A stretch of 64,000 nt of DNA from Tamarix chinensis (GCA_030549775.1 CM060173.1:31366110-31430109), one strand, 5' to 3'. Shown: positions 46,601-59,681, counted from the first letter of the stretch. The notes: generated by a model not told the origin, from the sequence alone. Program-made: numbers and translations.

Positions 46601-46894
46601 CTAGCACCACAACAATACATGACCTTGGGACGTACTTGATCTTGTATCGATCTCCAACCTATTTAACATTACATTAAATAGTTCAAGGCACTTAAATCCC
46701 ATGCCATCCTCATTTTTCAATTTACTCATTCCCCTCCAATTAAAGCACCTAATGTTCACCATCTTTTCTCTCCCTCCCCATAAAAAAGGTATTAAGCACC
46801 TTCTAAATTTCCTCACACAGCTTTTTTGGTTATTAAAGGGTATACATGACATATATTGGTATGAAGATTTGGAGAAAATTGAGAGTTTATGCAC
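46601..46894 (-). pseudogene. LINE (L1-type) RT C-terminal fragment
   Basis: A 97-codon minus-strand frame with SYQYMSCIPFNNQKSC, FLWGGREKMVNIRCFNW and EDGMGFKCLELFNVMLN. It matches the region after the RT domain of plant L1-like LINEs (PxYxMSCF...FWWG...W..LC.PK..GGMGFRDL..FN.ALL). No other LINE part is seen nearby. It is a 5'-truncated or deleted scrap. Confidence 0.75.
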
Positions 46895-46919
46895 ACTTCA
46901 CAAATATTAATGAAAGAAA

Positions 46920-47437
46920 CTTTTATATCCTCCATCATCCTTGGCCATAATACTCAACCATCATTGGTTGCCAGACTTATGCATGCTTCTACCTAGTCAT
47001 AGTTTAAGAAAATGTACGAATGAAATATACAAATTAAAACCTAATGATTAACTCTATAAGTTAACCCTATCAACTTATATATTTCCATGTTGATGAGTAC
47101 CAAATCCTTTATATTAAATATTTTCCTAACCACTCTCTAACATGTCTTCTTTGCTCACATCTTCTTCCTCAGTATCGACCACTTAGTCATCCTTGCTAAC
47201 TAATCCCATTAGTTGGCCTTTGGTTAATTCCCTTTGGATACACCCCTTAGCTTATGACCCTAGTTGGCACCCTTTAGTCACCTACCCTGGCTGTCACCCT
47301 TTAAGTGATGGCCTTTTGGCTGGAGCCACTTAGCCAACGACCCTTATTTTGCCAACATGCTTAAATTTTATTAGTTATGGACATTAGACCTAAGCATTAT
47401 TCTCTATCAAGGAATCCCCGTCAATTATCCCCCTTTT
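46920..47437 (-). mobile_element. CopB probable 3' LTR
   Basis: Lies on the minus strand after the end of CopB RNase H and the polypurine tract AAAAGGGGGA. It starts TAATTGACGGGGATT at about 47,437. It contains repeated GTTGGC/AAAGGGTG words. No paired LTR is available to fix its ends. Confidence 0.4.
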
Positions 47438-49650
47438 GAGACACAAGGAGGGTTCCTTCCTGCTCCTTTGAGATTTATGCACCTACTTAACCTATTCTTA
47501 GTGCAACACATATCATGCGTATCTTTAGACAAGGGCATCGTAAACATATCTGATCCGTTCTCCTCCATATGAACCTTCTCTAGATATAATTGTCTCTCCT
47601 CAAGTACATATCTCATCTTGTGATACTTGATCTAGATATAATTGGATATTGAGGGAAATTGGCATTCTTGCTACACAAATGGAACTTTATGAATCACTAA
47701 ACACCACAAACTTTTCCTTCTTCAAGCTAATATCCTTAATAGAATCTTCATCTATAATACATCCTTATACCCCTTTATAGTGGCTACTTTGACTTAATTG
47801 TAGATAGAGCTACATACTTCTATAGCAGGGAATTCCATAAGACAACTCCCCCACAAAAGGTAAATAGGAACCCTAATGTCAATTGCCTTGTATTTATATC
47901 TCCTGCCATATCTGAGTAAGTGTAGCCCACTACAACTAGCTTAACTTTACCGACACAAAGTCTTATACTAGACATCCCTCGCAAATATCTCAATACCCAC
48001 TTCACAGCTTTATAATGATATTTATCGGCATTGGGTATGGACCAATTAACACTGCTGATGGTAAATGCAATGTCTGACCTTGTGCACAACATTTCATACA
48101 TTAGACATCCAATGGCTGACACATATGGAATATGGATCTTCTTATTCTTTCGCTTCTCATTCATTAGATACAATGCCTTGCTGAGCAAGAACTATAAAAC
48201 AAATGTAAAACCAACTTGCTTTTTCCTAATCCATGTTGAATCCTTTGAGTATCTCCTCTATAAACTTCTCTTGACATAGCCATAAATTGCCCTATATTTA
48301 GTTGTGCATGACGTGTATGTCATGATCTGTTTGGCATGACCTAAGTATTTTATTTTTAAAGTCTTAAATATGTCTTCCTTCAACTTTGAAATATGCTATA
48401 GATAATGACCTACTATCATCTTGTCATCCATATATAACAGTAGAATGATGAATTTGTTGAGCCTAAAACTTTGGATCGTAGTAATCTCCTGACATCTTCT
48501 TATACCCTTATTGAGACATAAATGACTCAAACTTCATGTACCACTACCTCAAAACCTAATTTAGGCCATACAAGATTTTTATTAGCTTGCACACCATATT
48601 CTTCCTTCCCTTCACCTCAAAGCCTTCTAGTTGTTCCATGTACATATCCTCCTTCAGGTCATCGTAAAGGAAATTTATCCTAATGTCAAGTTGCTCTAAA
48701 TCTAAATCGAAAATGGAAGACAACCCTAGAATCACCAGATGGTTGTCATCTTTACCAAAAGAGACAAATTTTTATCACACCCAACCCATTGCATGTGGCC
48801 GAACCCCTTGATCACCAACCTTGCTTTATGCCACAACTCACTTTTACCCTCGTCACGCTTGGTCTTGAAGACCCATTTGTTATTTAAGACTTTTCTCCCA
48901 CTTAGCCTCTCCACAAGCTTGTAGTTGTTGTTCCTTTGAAGGGAGCTAATTTCTTCCTTCATTATAGTCACCAATTTCTCCTTGAGCATCATCGAGGGCC
49001 TCTTCATAGCAAAAATTCTCTCCATCTTTCGAAAGTAACACATAATCTATTGTGGGGTACTCGCTCATCAATCTCCATCTTCTAGTAGATCTTTATACTT
49101 CTTGTATGTCTCTAGGGCTGACGGGCTCTTAGGGTTGATTCTACTCAGGCTCTGGATGTTCATTCACTACTCCCTCATCTTTTCGCTCAGACATTTCTTA
49201 TTTTGAGTCAAAATGTGTCTTAGTGCTCCTTTTTGATCATCCATTCCCATCGATCCTTCTATTTCAAATTCATCACTGGATTCCATAAGAACATAAATGT
49301 AGGCCTTCATTGTCCCATCCTTAGCAAAGTCTTTGATGTTTTTATCCTCAAAGAATATAGTATCCCTACTTTGTGTGGCATTCTTGGCTATCGGATCATA
49401 CAACTTGTAGCAAAACTTCTCTTCACCATATTCGATGAACATGCACTAAAGAGAATTTTCATCCAATTTTTTCCTCTCATCCCTTGGTATGTGGACAAAC
49501 ACCTAATAGCTAAACACCCTCAAGTGGTTATAACTTACATCCCTATTAAGCCATACTTCCTCGACCACATTATCATATATAGAATTAAATAGAGACAAAT
49601 TGATAAATTGGCATGTCGTTTATAAAGCTTCTTGATATAGGCTTCATCGA
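47438..49650 (-). pseudogene. CopB copia element: integrase end, RT and RNase H
   Basis: Minus-strand copia remnant. VEEVWLNRDVSYNHLRVF and VHIPRDERKKLDENSL (49,600-49,445) lead to MFIEYGEEKFCYKLYDP. The RT N-terminus follows: MKEEISSLQRNNNYKLVERL and NNKWVFKTKRDEGK (49,000-48,830). RNase H follows: VSAIGCLMYEMLCTRSDIAF, AVKWVLRYLRGMSSI and LVVVGYTYSDMAGDI, with GFLFTFCGGVVLW (48,120-47,830), and finally YLEKVHMEENGSDMFT. The rest of RT between 48,730 and 48,190 is frame-shifted. The upstream integrase core is at 55,315-55,778. Confidence 0.9.
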
Positions 49651-50197
49651 AAAGGCCCACATTGAAGGTTCCACCAGTCCTGGAATAATCTAGAGTATTG
49701 TTGTATAGTCTATATAAGTATGGAGAGATGTATAGGATTTTACACTCTCCTAGATGCTTCTAGAATATTCTAGAAGTGGATGTCTCTTGATCCTTCTCCA
49801 TTTGTATAGAAAAGTATGGATAATTCTAGAAACCCTAATGGAATACTCTAGAACCCTAATGGACCTATTGGGCCATTTTAGAGGGATCCACTAGGCCTGT
49901 ATCAAGAATCTTCCTAAGGGAAGGGAAGAGGTAGATCTTCTCCTATAAATAGAGGGGGGTTAAGGTATTTGAGAATCATCCAATAAGAGTTGTATTCAAA
50001 GCTTCTCTCTCTATAATACAATCTCCCTTTCTCTCTCTTAAGTTCTCTTGTGAAGGGTTCGGTGTGGTGGTCTAAAACGTATCTTTAGCCTAAGTGTTGA
50101 ATACACTTGAGGAGGAAGTCTGACTTAGTCTCTCAAGAAGTGAGAAAAGACTAAGGCTGCACATAACTAGACTTAGCGAAGAAGTTGACGCGTGATA
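49651..50197 (+). repeat. GypB 5' LTR
   Basis: Matches the 3' LTR through AATAATCTAGAGTAT, CTCCTATAAATAGAGGGGG (a TATA box near 49,943) and ACACTTGAGGAGGAAG, ending GCGTGATA. Its first ~20 bp have been lost relative to the 3' copy. Confidence 0.85.
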
Positions 50198-50199
50198 AG

Positions 50200-50211
50200 T
50201 GGTATTAGAGC
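50200..50211 (+). promoter_or_regulatory. GypB primer binding site
   Basis: TGGTATTAGAGC, one base from the tRNA-iMet complement TGGTATCAGAGC, two bases after the 5' LTR. Confidence 0.85.
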
Positions 50212-51420
50212 TTGGTTCTAATGGCCCACAACCTCGAATCATCACAAATCACTCAAGGTAGTAAAGTTGAGAAGACGAAGAGGTCAAAGTCTACCTCCAA
50301 ATCTCATACCCCAAGTTTGGAGGAACTTCTTGAAAAGTTGGATCGTTCCATCACCACATGCAAGGAGGATATTTTCACCTTAGAGGGGAAGGTGGATGGG
50401 TTAGAGAAGGAGGTGGAAGCTTCGACCACCCACGAGGAAGTGCAAGGGCTAGTCAATACCCTAGCTATAGAGTTCCACTAAGAGACAATGGAGGACCATC
50501 ATAAACTCATGGCAAATATGGTGGCCCTAATGGACTAGTTGATGGTAGAAAAGGTTGTCCTAAGGGATCGACTTGCCAATGTTGAGGCCAAATGTGCCTA
50601 GAGCAAAGAGGCTACGCCCCCACAGAGTTGGAAGTAAGAGAGAGCCCATGCCGATGCTAGATACCCCTCGACTGCATAAGTACAAGGGTTCGAGGAACTC
50701 TAAGGAGATTGATTATTTTCTTTACAGCATCAAAAGGTACTTTTCCACCATGTATTTACTTGATGATAGCATGAAAATTAAATAGGCTACCCTTTATCTG
50801 GAGGAAGATGCTATGTTGTAGTGTTGTGCTTGTTACTGAGATATTGAAAGGGGTGCTTGTGTAATAAGCACTTGGGAAGAGTTCAAGGCGGACCTTAAGA
50901 GGCACTTCTACCTAGCCAATGCAGAGCTAGATGCAATGAGGAGACTTCTAAGCCTCAAGCACATAGGAACCATCAAAGAGTATATCAAGGCCTATAGCTC
51001 GTTGATGCTGGAGCTTCCCGATATGTCCGAGAAGGAAAGATTGCTATACTTCATGGACGGGTTTCAATCATGGGTTGAACAAGAGATAAGGAGGAGGAAT
51101 GTTCAAGATCTCCCTGTAGCTTACCAAGAAGCAAAGTCCTTGATAGAATATAGGTCCGAGAATAGGGACAAGGGCCAGAAAGATAGCTCTAACAAAGGTA
51201 CAAGCCCCATAAGACCAATCTAAAGCACAATGAGTCCAAAGGGCAAGGAAAATGAGAAGGATCGTGGAGGTAAATAATTCTCAAAGTTCAAACAAGAATG
51301 CTTCATGTGTGGAGACAATCATTTCCTTCAAGATTGTCCTCAGAAGCAGGCCCTGAGCGCCATGATAGCAAGCCATGCCGAGAAGGAAAGATCTAGTAAC
51401 TCTTAGATGAGGTCCTTAAC
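50212..51420 (+). pseudogene. GypB gag
   Basis: Starts just after the primer site. An N-terminal acidic/basic part with a coiled-coil-like KEDIFTLEGKVDGLEKEVEA (about 50,360-50,420) is followed by a gag core: YKGSRNSKEIDYFLYSIKRY, ATLYLEEDAM-like residues, and FKADLKRHFY near 50,880-50,915. Then come GTIKEYIKAYSSLMLELPDM and DGFQSWVEQEIRRRNVQDLP. A zinc knuckle, CFMCGDNHFLQDC, lies near 51,300-51,340. Stops at 50,480, 50,600 and elsewhere break the frame. Confidence 0.85.
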
Positions 51421-53330
51421 CCTCTCAACTCCATCAATTCTAAGCCAAAGGAGCAAGCTAAGGGGTTGATGTATATGGAAGTGAAGGTGAAAGATGTCAC
51501 TAGTAAAGCCTTGGTGGACACTAGAGCTTCTCACAACTTTCTCAGTCCGAATGAAGCCCAAAGGATGGACCTAAAAGTTACTCAAGAGCTATGATGTATG
51601 AAAGTAGTCAACTCCAATGCTAAACCCATCCTAGGGGTAGCTTATTGGGTCCTAATCACCCTTGGCTCATGGTAAGGAAGGATGAACTTCACAATGACCG
51701 AGATGGACGACTATGACATGGTAATGGGTATGAAGTTCATGGATATAGCAGCTCCACTCACCTTTCTGGAAGACAACATTGTGAATTCGGGAAAGGGACA
51801 ACAAAGTCATGTTGTTCCTTTGGTAAGAGTACAGATAGAATCCCACTCACTCCTACCTATGCAGTTCTCCAAGGGATTCAAGAAGGGAGAGTCGTGTTAC
51901 TTGGCTACTTTAGTAGAGGAAGAGTCCTCCAAACCTATGAAGGTACCCAAGGAGATTGAGGAGGTCTTTCAAAATTTCGATGACACAATGCTATATGGTC
52001 TCCCAAATAAAATTCTGCCTCGGAGGGAAGTGGACCATGCCATTGAGTTGGAGCTAGGTAAAACACCACCCGCAAGGAGTCCTTACAGAATGAGCCCTCA
52101 AGTGTTGGAAGAATTAAGGAGGTTGCTGAAAGAGTTACTCAATGCTGGATTGATCTGACCGTTGAAAGCTCCTTATGGTGATCCTGTGTTATTCTAGAAG
52201 AATCATGACGGATTGTTGAGGATGTGTGTGGACTATCGAGCCTTGAACAAAATCATGGTAAAGACCAAGTATCCTTTACCTCTCATTGATGAACTATTTG
52301 ATCGTCTTGGTAGAGCAAGGTACTTCACAAATATGGACTTGCACTCGGGGTATTGGCAAGTGAGGATTACTAGTGGAGATGAAGCAAAGATGGCATGTGT
52401 CACAAGGTACGGTTCCTATAAGTTCCTTGTCATGCTATTTTACGAATGCCCCAGCAACATTTTGTACCTTGATGAATAAGATATTCCATAGGTATTTGGA
52501 TAAGTTTGTGGTGGTATATCTAGATGATATTGTGGTTTATAGTAAGTCCTTGAAGGAGTATATAGAGCATCTGAAGGTTGTTTTCCAGTTACTCTGAGAG
52601 AGCGAACTGTATGTGTAGAAGGAGAAGTGTTCATTTGGTCTCACAAAAGTGAAGTTCTTAGGCCACCATGTCAAAGACAGGAAGATTGGGATGGACCCAG
52701 CTAAGGTTCAAGCTATCTAAGAATGGGAAGCCTTAAAGAATGTGTCAAAGCTTTGGAGTTTCCTTGGGCTAGTCAACTACTATTGTACGTTCATCCTAGG
52801 GTAACCGAGATGAGCTATACCTCTCACCAATCGGTTGAAGAAGGTCCCATGGATTTGGGACAAGAGTTGTGTGAAGGCTTTTGAAGAGCTTAAAAGGGTC
52901 GTGATGGAAGAGCCAGTCCTACACTTTCCCGACTACTCAAAAGAGTTTGAAGTTCATATAAATGCCTCCGATTATGCCATTGGAGGGGTGCTTATGCAAA
53001 AGAAGTATCCAATTGCCTTTGAGAGATGTAAGCTAAATGATACCATGAGGTGGTATCATGTGCATGATAAGGAGATGACAGCTATCATCCATTGCTTATA
53101 GGTATAGAGACATTACTTGTTAGGGAGTAAGTTCGTGATCAAGACTGATAATGTTGCAATGAGCTACTTCCAAAATCAAAAGAAGTTGAGTCCCATGCAG
53201 GCTCATTGACAAGATTTCCTGGCTGAATTTGATTATAAGATGGAGTATAATCTAGGAAGTGCTAACGTGGTGGTGGATGCGCTGAGTCGGAAGGCTATAC
53301 TTGCTAGCATGAATAGACCTATGGGGAACA
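51421..53330 (+). pseudogene. GypB protease, reverse transcriptase and RNase H
   Basis: Protease: ALVDTRASHNFLS near 51,510 (DTGAS with Arg for Gly) and YDMVMGMKFM. RT from ~51,950: EVFQNFDD, PPARSPYRMSPQVLEELRRL, MCVDYRALNKIMVKTKYPLP and [19 protein letters not shown] frameshift near 52,437 follows, then [18 protein letters not shown] at 52,517-52,528 and VKFLGHHVKDRKIGMDP. RNase H: FEVHINASDYAIGGVLMQKK, DKEMTAIIHCL, SKFVIKTDNVAMSYF and SANVVVDALSRK near 53,290. Stops occur at 52,156, 52,596, 52,800 and 53,100. Confidence 0.9.
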
Positions 53331-54725
53331 TCCTGGATTGAGCCAAAGAAGGGATGTCTCATGATCCCTTTGCTCAGAGCTTGCTAGAGATGGCAAAGGA
53401 GGGGAAGATTCGTAGATTCTAGGAGCAAGATGGTGCACTCTACACCGTGGAGGACTGAATCTACATTCCTAAATGGGGAAACTTGAGAAGAGACTTGATG
53501 AAGGAATGCTATGATTCCAAATGGGCTGAATACCTAGGTATGAGACGCACACTTGCACTTATTAAGGATGATTACTATTGGCCACAAATACAAGATGATG
53601 TGGAAGGCTACGTGAGGTAAGTAGAGATTTCCTACATTATTTTTGGAGCCCTTCCTCATTCCTGAAAGACCTTGGGAGAGGGTCTCGATGGAATTTATCT
53701 CAGCACTCCCAACATCCAAAGGATATGGATCCATCATGGTTGTGGTCGATAGGTTGAGCAAGTATGGGATGTTTATCCTTGCCCTAAGGAATTGTACGAC
53801 AAATTAGAATGCCTAGATTTTCTTTAAGCATGTGGTAAAGTATTGGTGATTACTGCTAGTTTTGGAGAGAGCTATTTAAATTGATGGGGTCGGAGCTTCA
53901 TTTCTCTACGAGCTTCCACTAACAGACAGATGGCCAGACAGAAAGGGTGAATGCGTTAGTGGAAATGTATTTGAGGAACTTCGTGAGTGCTAATCAGAAG
54001 GATTGTGCTAAGTTGTTGGATGTGGCTCAATTTTCCTATAACTTGCAGAGGAGTGAGTCTACGGGGTACAACGCATTTGAGTTGGTCATAAGGCACCAAC
54101 CCCTCACTCCGCACACAGTGACAAGAGGCTACAAGGGGAGTAGTCTCGCCGCACACACTTTTACTCAAGGATGATGGGAACAACTTAAACTAGTTAAGGC
54201 ACATTTGAAGAAGGCCTCAAGTAAGATGAAGAAGTGGGAAGACAAGGATCGTATACCTTTGGATTTCAATGAGTGAGACTTGGTGATGGTGAAGTTGTCC
54301 CCACAAGTGTTCAAGGCTTACCGCCAAGTGCCCAAAGGCTTAGTGAAGAGGTACAAAGGGCCCTAGCCTATTCTAAAGAAGGTGGGAAAGGTGTTTTATC
54401 AGTTGGATTTTCCATCCAAGCTTAATTTACACCTGGTCTTCCATGTGAGCTTGTTGGAGCCTAATCATGAAAATATTGAGGACCCATCACGAAAGGATTC
54501 TAGGCGCGCTCCTCCCGCGATTGTAACTTCTTTTGATCGAGAGATTGAGGAGACCATAGATTAGCGGATCATTCGAAGATGTGGGATGCCTAACTACAAG
54601 GAGTACTTGGTTTGATGGAAAGGACTACCCGAGAGCTAGAACAATTTTGAGAAGAACTATGGCAGTTTCAAGAGGCTATCCAAAGTTATCTGTCTTCTAT
54701 CATCGCCGAGGATGACGATGACTTT
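53331..54725 (+). pseudogene. GypB integrase and chromodomain-like tail
   Basis: NLRRDLMKECYDSKWAEYLG and DDYYWPQIQDDVEGYVR mark the zinc-binding part. ERPWERVSMEFISALPTSKG and IMVVVDRLSKYGMFI mark the core. A damaged stretch (53,800-53,940) follows, then ALVEMYLRNFVSANQKDCAK, LLDVAQFSYNLQRSES and HQPLTPHTV. The C-terminal region has VFYQLDFPSKLNLHLVFHVS and RRAPPAIVTSFDREIEETID. The tail KEYLV-stop-WKGLPES near 54,600-54,640 is the chromodomain core. Much of the DDE motif is lost to deletion. Confidence 0.85.
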
Positions 54726-54737
54726 GGTGGGAGAGAA
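54726..54737 (+). promoter_or_regulatory. GypB polypurine tract
   Basis: GGTGGGAGAGAA immediately before the TG of the 3' LTR. Confidence 0.85.
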
Positions 54738-55314
54738 TGTTACGGGCCACATTGAAAATCCCACATTGAGGTTCCACCGGTCCCAGAATAATCTAGAGTA
54801 TCATTGTATAGTCTATACACGTATAGAGAGATATAGAGGGTTCTACACTCTCCATGATGCTTCTAGAAAGTTCTAGAGGGGGATGTCTCTATATCCTTCT
54901 CCATTTGTGTAGAGAAGTATGGATAATTCTAGAAACCCTAATGAACTATTTTAGAACCCATAATGGACCTATCAAGCCATTCTAGAGGGATCCACTAGGC
55001 CCGTATCTAGAATCTTCCTGGAGGAGGGGAAAAGGTGGATCTTCTCCTATAAATAGAGGGGGATAGAGGTATTTTAGAATCATCCAATAAGAGTTATATT
55101 TAAATCGTCTCTCTATAATACAATCTTCCTTTCTCTCTCTAAAAAAACTCTCTCTCGAGTTCTCTTATGAAGAGTTTGGTGTAGTAGTCTAAGAGGCGTC
55201 TCTAGCCTAAATGTTGAATACACTTGAGGAGGAAGGCTGACTTAATCTCTTAAGGAATGAGAAAAGATTAAGACCGCACATAGCTAGACTTGGTGAAGAA
55301 GTTGGTGCATGACA
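54738..55314 (+). repeat. GypB 3' LTR
   Basis: 577 bp, starting TGTTACGGGCCAC and ending GCATGACA. TATAAATAGAGGG near 55,049 is a TATA box. CopB integrase sequence resumes directly after it. Confidence 0.9.
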
Positions 55315-55778
55315 TTTTGCCCAGAATAATCTTAGAAGTTTTACATGCGAGAGTATATACTTTACCCTCTACGTCAGTATATGATTCATCTATTCCTTTA
55401 CTCCATTATGTTGAGGGTTTTTAGGAATAGTTTGCTCATGTTAGTTTCCATGAGCCTTATAGTATTCATCAAATGGACCAAGATATTCACCTCCATTGTG
55501 TGTATGAATAGACTTCAACTTCCTTCTACTCTCATACTTTACTTTAGTATGAAAGGCATTGAAGATCATAAAAACTTAATCCTAGGTCATCTTGGATTAT
55601 ACCTAAACCTTCTTTGAGAAGTCATTGATGAATGTCACAAGATATGATGATCCACCCAATAACTTCACCTTCAGTGCGCCACAAACAACCAAAAATACTC
55701 AACCAAGTTCCCTTATTTCTCATCCAGTAACACTCTTAACAAAGTAGCCTCGATTGTGTTTGCTTAATACACAGTGAT
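55315..55778 (-). pseudogene. CopB integrase core
   Basis: The minus-strand reading has WVDHHILVTFINDFSKKV, NAFHTKVKYESRRKLKSIHT with HNGGEYL, FDEYYKAHGN, and EQTIPKNPQHNGVKE with MNHILT. This is the copia integrase core with the DNGGEY (here HNGGEY) and TP.QNGVAER motifs. It is the upstream half of the reading that continues at 49,650. LTR A interrupts it at 55,779. Confidence 0.85.
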
Positions 55779-57171
55779 TGTGAAATATCCCAAAACCCTA
55801 ATTTAATAAATTATGGCAAAATAAGAACTTATTAGAGAATTTAATTAAATAAGTTATTTTATTAAAATAAGGGGAAGTAATTAAGGTAAAACCAAGAGGA
55901 AAATAATAAATATTTTAATTAGGAAAACATAGGGTGTTTATTATCCAAAACATCTTAAATTAATTAGGGTGTTTATTAGGAAAATGGAATTAAGGAAAAA
56001 TTACCCAAAATATCATAAATTAATCTAAAAAGGAGATTTATTTAAAATATTAATATTTTTAAATATCTAAAAATACCAAAATGTTTTAAATACTCCAATC
56101 CATATTTTTTTCCTTTTTTTCTTTGTTTTTCCTTTTTTCTTTCCTTCCTCTCCTTTCTCCTTTTCTTGTTTTTTCCTTCCCCCCTCGATCTGGGCATACC
56201 CTCCTCGCGGCCTAGATCCTCTCCCTTCCTCTAGTGCGGCCAAGGCCTACCTTCCTTTTCTTTTTCCCTCACCAACCGCCTAGTCCTCTCCCCCTTTTTC
56301 TTTCTTTCATTTTCCCCTAGGTCGGCCGGTCCACTTCTTTTCTTCTTCCTCCTTCTTCCCCGACCCTTCGTCTTCCCCACTCCTTCCATGCGCAGACCTG
56401 CACCCTGCCAACCAACCACCACTGCATCACCTGCCCGCCACCCCTCTCTTCCCCATTGCTTCCTCTCCCTTCTCATTCTAATCATCCCTCCTCTCTCTCC
56501 TCACACATACCCTTTCCCCTTCCTCTTATTCTCACCTGACCAATCAGGCCCTGCAGCTTTGTAGGCCTGCATCAGCCTACCACCACTGGTTGGCGACCTA
56601 CCACACATGCCGCTCTTTTGTCCTCTTCCCCTACTACCATTTTCCCCCTTCATTGGCCTATAAATATCCCATAACCACCCCCATTCTTCTTTCTTTCCTC
56701 CTAGCCTAGAAAATCGCCCCTTTGTGCTGCCACCTGTTCAGATAACTACCCCGTCGCCATCGCCCAGCGCCACTGCTCGAGCCACCTACCAAACCACTCC
56801 CTACACCACTCACAACCCTCGATTCTTCCTGCATGTGCCACCTTCGTCTTGCAAAGTTGGCCCATTAATCAGCCAACTCTCACCCACTTCCACCCTTCGC
56901 ACCACAATTCACCACTGTTTCTGTCGCAAGCACCATTCCCCTACCCCCTAAAAAACCAGCAGGACCTTCCCTACCTTTCCCTACCTTCCTTCCTCCTACC
57001 TCCCTCTTCTTCTCCCTTCCTGCCTCTCCACCACTTTCAGCCACCACACCAACCACCACCTGCACTACCCCCTTAGCTGCACCACCACCACTATTCCAAC
57101 CCTCTCAACCTTAGGCATCCACCACCACTTTAACCACCCTCTCATCCCCCCTCCTTTAACCTAGACAACCA
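55779..57171 (+). mobile_element. LTR A: plus-strand LTR start and C-rich leader
   Basis: Begins TGTGAAATATCCCAAAACCC, then AT-rich DNA, then a strongly C/T-rich leader (56,100-57,165). The arrangement is that of the LARD LTR start. It stops abruptly where LTR B begins in opposite orientation; the rest is absent from the window. Confidence 0.7.
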
Positions 57172-57898
57172 TGTAACACCCAAAAATTTACTATTAAAAA
57201 ATTTTGTTTAATAAAGAGGTTTAACATAAGTGAAATAACAAAATCGTGAATTCTAGGGACATTACCACCACATTTAGTACCAGATCAGCTCACTCCTACC
57301 ATTCCAATATCGAGTGTTAAGGCTAAAGAGTTTTATCATCAAACACAAGTCAATACTTAAAGCGATAATTCATAAAGAACTCAATCGTTCATTATACAAA
57401 ATCAAAGTGCGGTTAAAAGAGTTACAATCCAAGGAGTAAGTAACCAAATTTTTCTAAAGACATAAAATACCGTACAACAAAACTAACTAGAATAAAAACG
57501 ATGCAGGGTAAAATAAAATGAAAGATAGAATCTGGTCAAGTCGCTCTCGATCCCCAAGCCAAGTCCAGGCTCAACTCTCAGCCTTGGCCGATGCCTCATG
57601 AGTGTCGTAGGCATCGAAGATACCATCTCCTATCTGCACAAACTCAGGTGGGCCCTCTACTCGTGGGAATAAGTAGCACCCATGAAATGGTTGGTCAATA
57701 TGCTACGTACTAAGCAAGATAGCCATACAGCTAAGGCCAAACATATAAAGCATATAACACAAGTAGGATCATATAGGCAACATACAATAATACAAATAAT
57801 AAGGCTGGATTACAGTCCAAATAAGCTTGTTCTTTAGTTTGGTGTTCAACATGCTCATTTCACACATACTCTTTATCAATCCATGTGAGTGCAAGATC

Positions 57899-58186
57899 CC
57901 ACTATTATAGCCAGTGGATCGAAAATATACAAGAAAAAAATGCTCTTGACCATTATTTTTGCCAATGTATCGATCTCCAGGACAAGGTGCTCCTGGCCAC
58001 TATTATGTCGGTGGATCAGTTTAGCCTTGACTCTCATGGTGTTCCATCGTAAATACATAATATAGTTCATATGATTTATTGCAACTTAGAGTTTGGTTTA
58101 TTGAGCTCAGGATCCCCAACTATTATGTCCGATGGATTAAAAACGTACAGGAAAGAACGCTCCTAACCACTATTATATGCCAGTGG
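57899..58186 (-). repeat. hairpin array of LTR B
   Basis: Four units at 57,899, 57,997, 58,116 and 58,167, for example CCACTATTATAGCCAGTGG. Three have full CCAC(T)/(A)GTGG stems; the third is weakened (CCAAC...GATGG). Spacer words GCTCCTGGCC and AGAACGCTCCT resemble other arrays. Confidence 0.8.
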
Positions 58187-59681
58187 ATCGGTCTGGTCCT
58201 GGCTCAATAATCTTCCTCTTTAAGTGGTTAGTATCTTATTCGTTTCTTATTCGATGGAACTTTCACCCTTGACATGCATGACATCAACCATCTACTTCTA
58301 TCCTCCCAAGAGGGCTCTGTCCCATATCTTGAGACTTCTATGCCTCCTATGATACCTAGTTGTCCATTCCCCTTCCATTTATTCATAACGGAAACCCATC
58401 ACCTTATGACATCCAACTTCACTTAGTATCACTCTTTAGGGTTTCCCTTGAAACCCTAATTAGACCTATGTTGTCCAACTTCCTCTAACTTACCCTACTA
58501 TTATTTCTTTTATTTCCCAACACTTCCTCTCATTTAGATTCAACCCAAAACATATCATTCTACTCACCGATTACTCACATGACCGTAAAACCCTAGTTGG
58601 CCACCCCAAACCCTAGCACATTTCTTTCCCCACAACTCAACTCTCCATTCTTCACCTAATACCTCTTCTTTCTCAAGGCACCCTTACTCATCCCTCATAT
58701 AATAAGTTTTCCACTTTTATCTCATACTCCACTCTTCTTTAGTTATTTTTACCTTCATATTTCCCTTCAGATTAGGTTTTCCTCCCAAAACCCTAATTAG
58801 ATTCCCTATACACCCTTATATCAACGTATGTATTATTTTTTACCCTAAGTCTCCAATCACTCCGCAACTCTCCCCTTACCTTACTTACACCTCAAGATGT
58901 ACGTAAAGTTCGTCCCTATGCAGACTCCAACCACCCCATGCAAACCCTTGAAGTTCCCATGAAAACCCTAAAACTCTCATGTATAGATTCCCATCACTCG
59001 TTCATTTTGATCATATCCACCTTTTTATTTTCCCCATCACAGGTCTTGAGATACTTAGGTCAATCTCATGCCACTTATTCAACTCACTTCCCATTTTCTT
59101 CTTTTTTATCCTTTCATCCCATATCATATTATTAATCATCCTAGTATGCATGTTCTAGAGGGTCACATCATATAACATCATAATCACAAAGTATACATAT
59201 TATACACATATCATAAGAAAACACATGAATATACCTCAACTCCAAGCTACGCTACACATAAAACACGTTTAATGATTACCATAAGATACACAAAATAACA
59301 TGGTACATAACAACCAAGGCATACAAGACACATAATACACACAAAGCCTTAGCTACATCCTTACCTAATACGATACCGGTCTTGGAGCACGCTCCTATGC
59401 CTCCTTAGAGTTTTGACTTGATTCATTTATAAGAGGAAAATACTATGGTTTAATCTCCCTCTTACCAAAATTCCCATTATTCCTACTCTACCATTATCAT
59501 AATCTACTATTAGGGCTAATAATGATAATAGTAGTTTTATAAGTAAAAGTAGGGTTATTATTCTTAAAGTAGTTAGTCATGCTACTACTAACCAAAATAA
59601 GTCTTAGTAGCTACCACGGATTTTGTTAAAGTAATTATAGCGATATTCACATTATTAAAATTAATAGCTTTAATATTGCTA

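Larger units (their letters stand above)
49651..55314 (+). mobile_element. GypB: full-length decayed chromodomain gypsy element
   Basis: A 5.66-kb plus-strand gypsy element inserted in CopB. 5' LTR ~49,651-50,197, primer site 50,200-50,211, gag, protease, RT, RNase H, integrase, chromodomain-like tail, polypurine tract 54,726-54,737 and 3' LTR 54,738-55,314. Domain sequence and the EYLV.WKGLPES motif place it with chromoviruses, most like Galadriel or related lineages. Several stops and at least one frameshift in RT disable it. LTRs differ at many sites, so the insertion is far older than the LARD. Confidence 0.9.
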
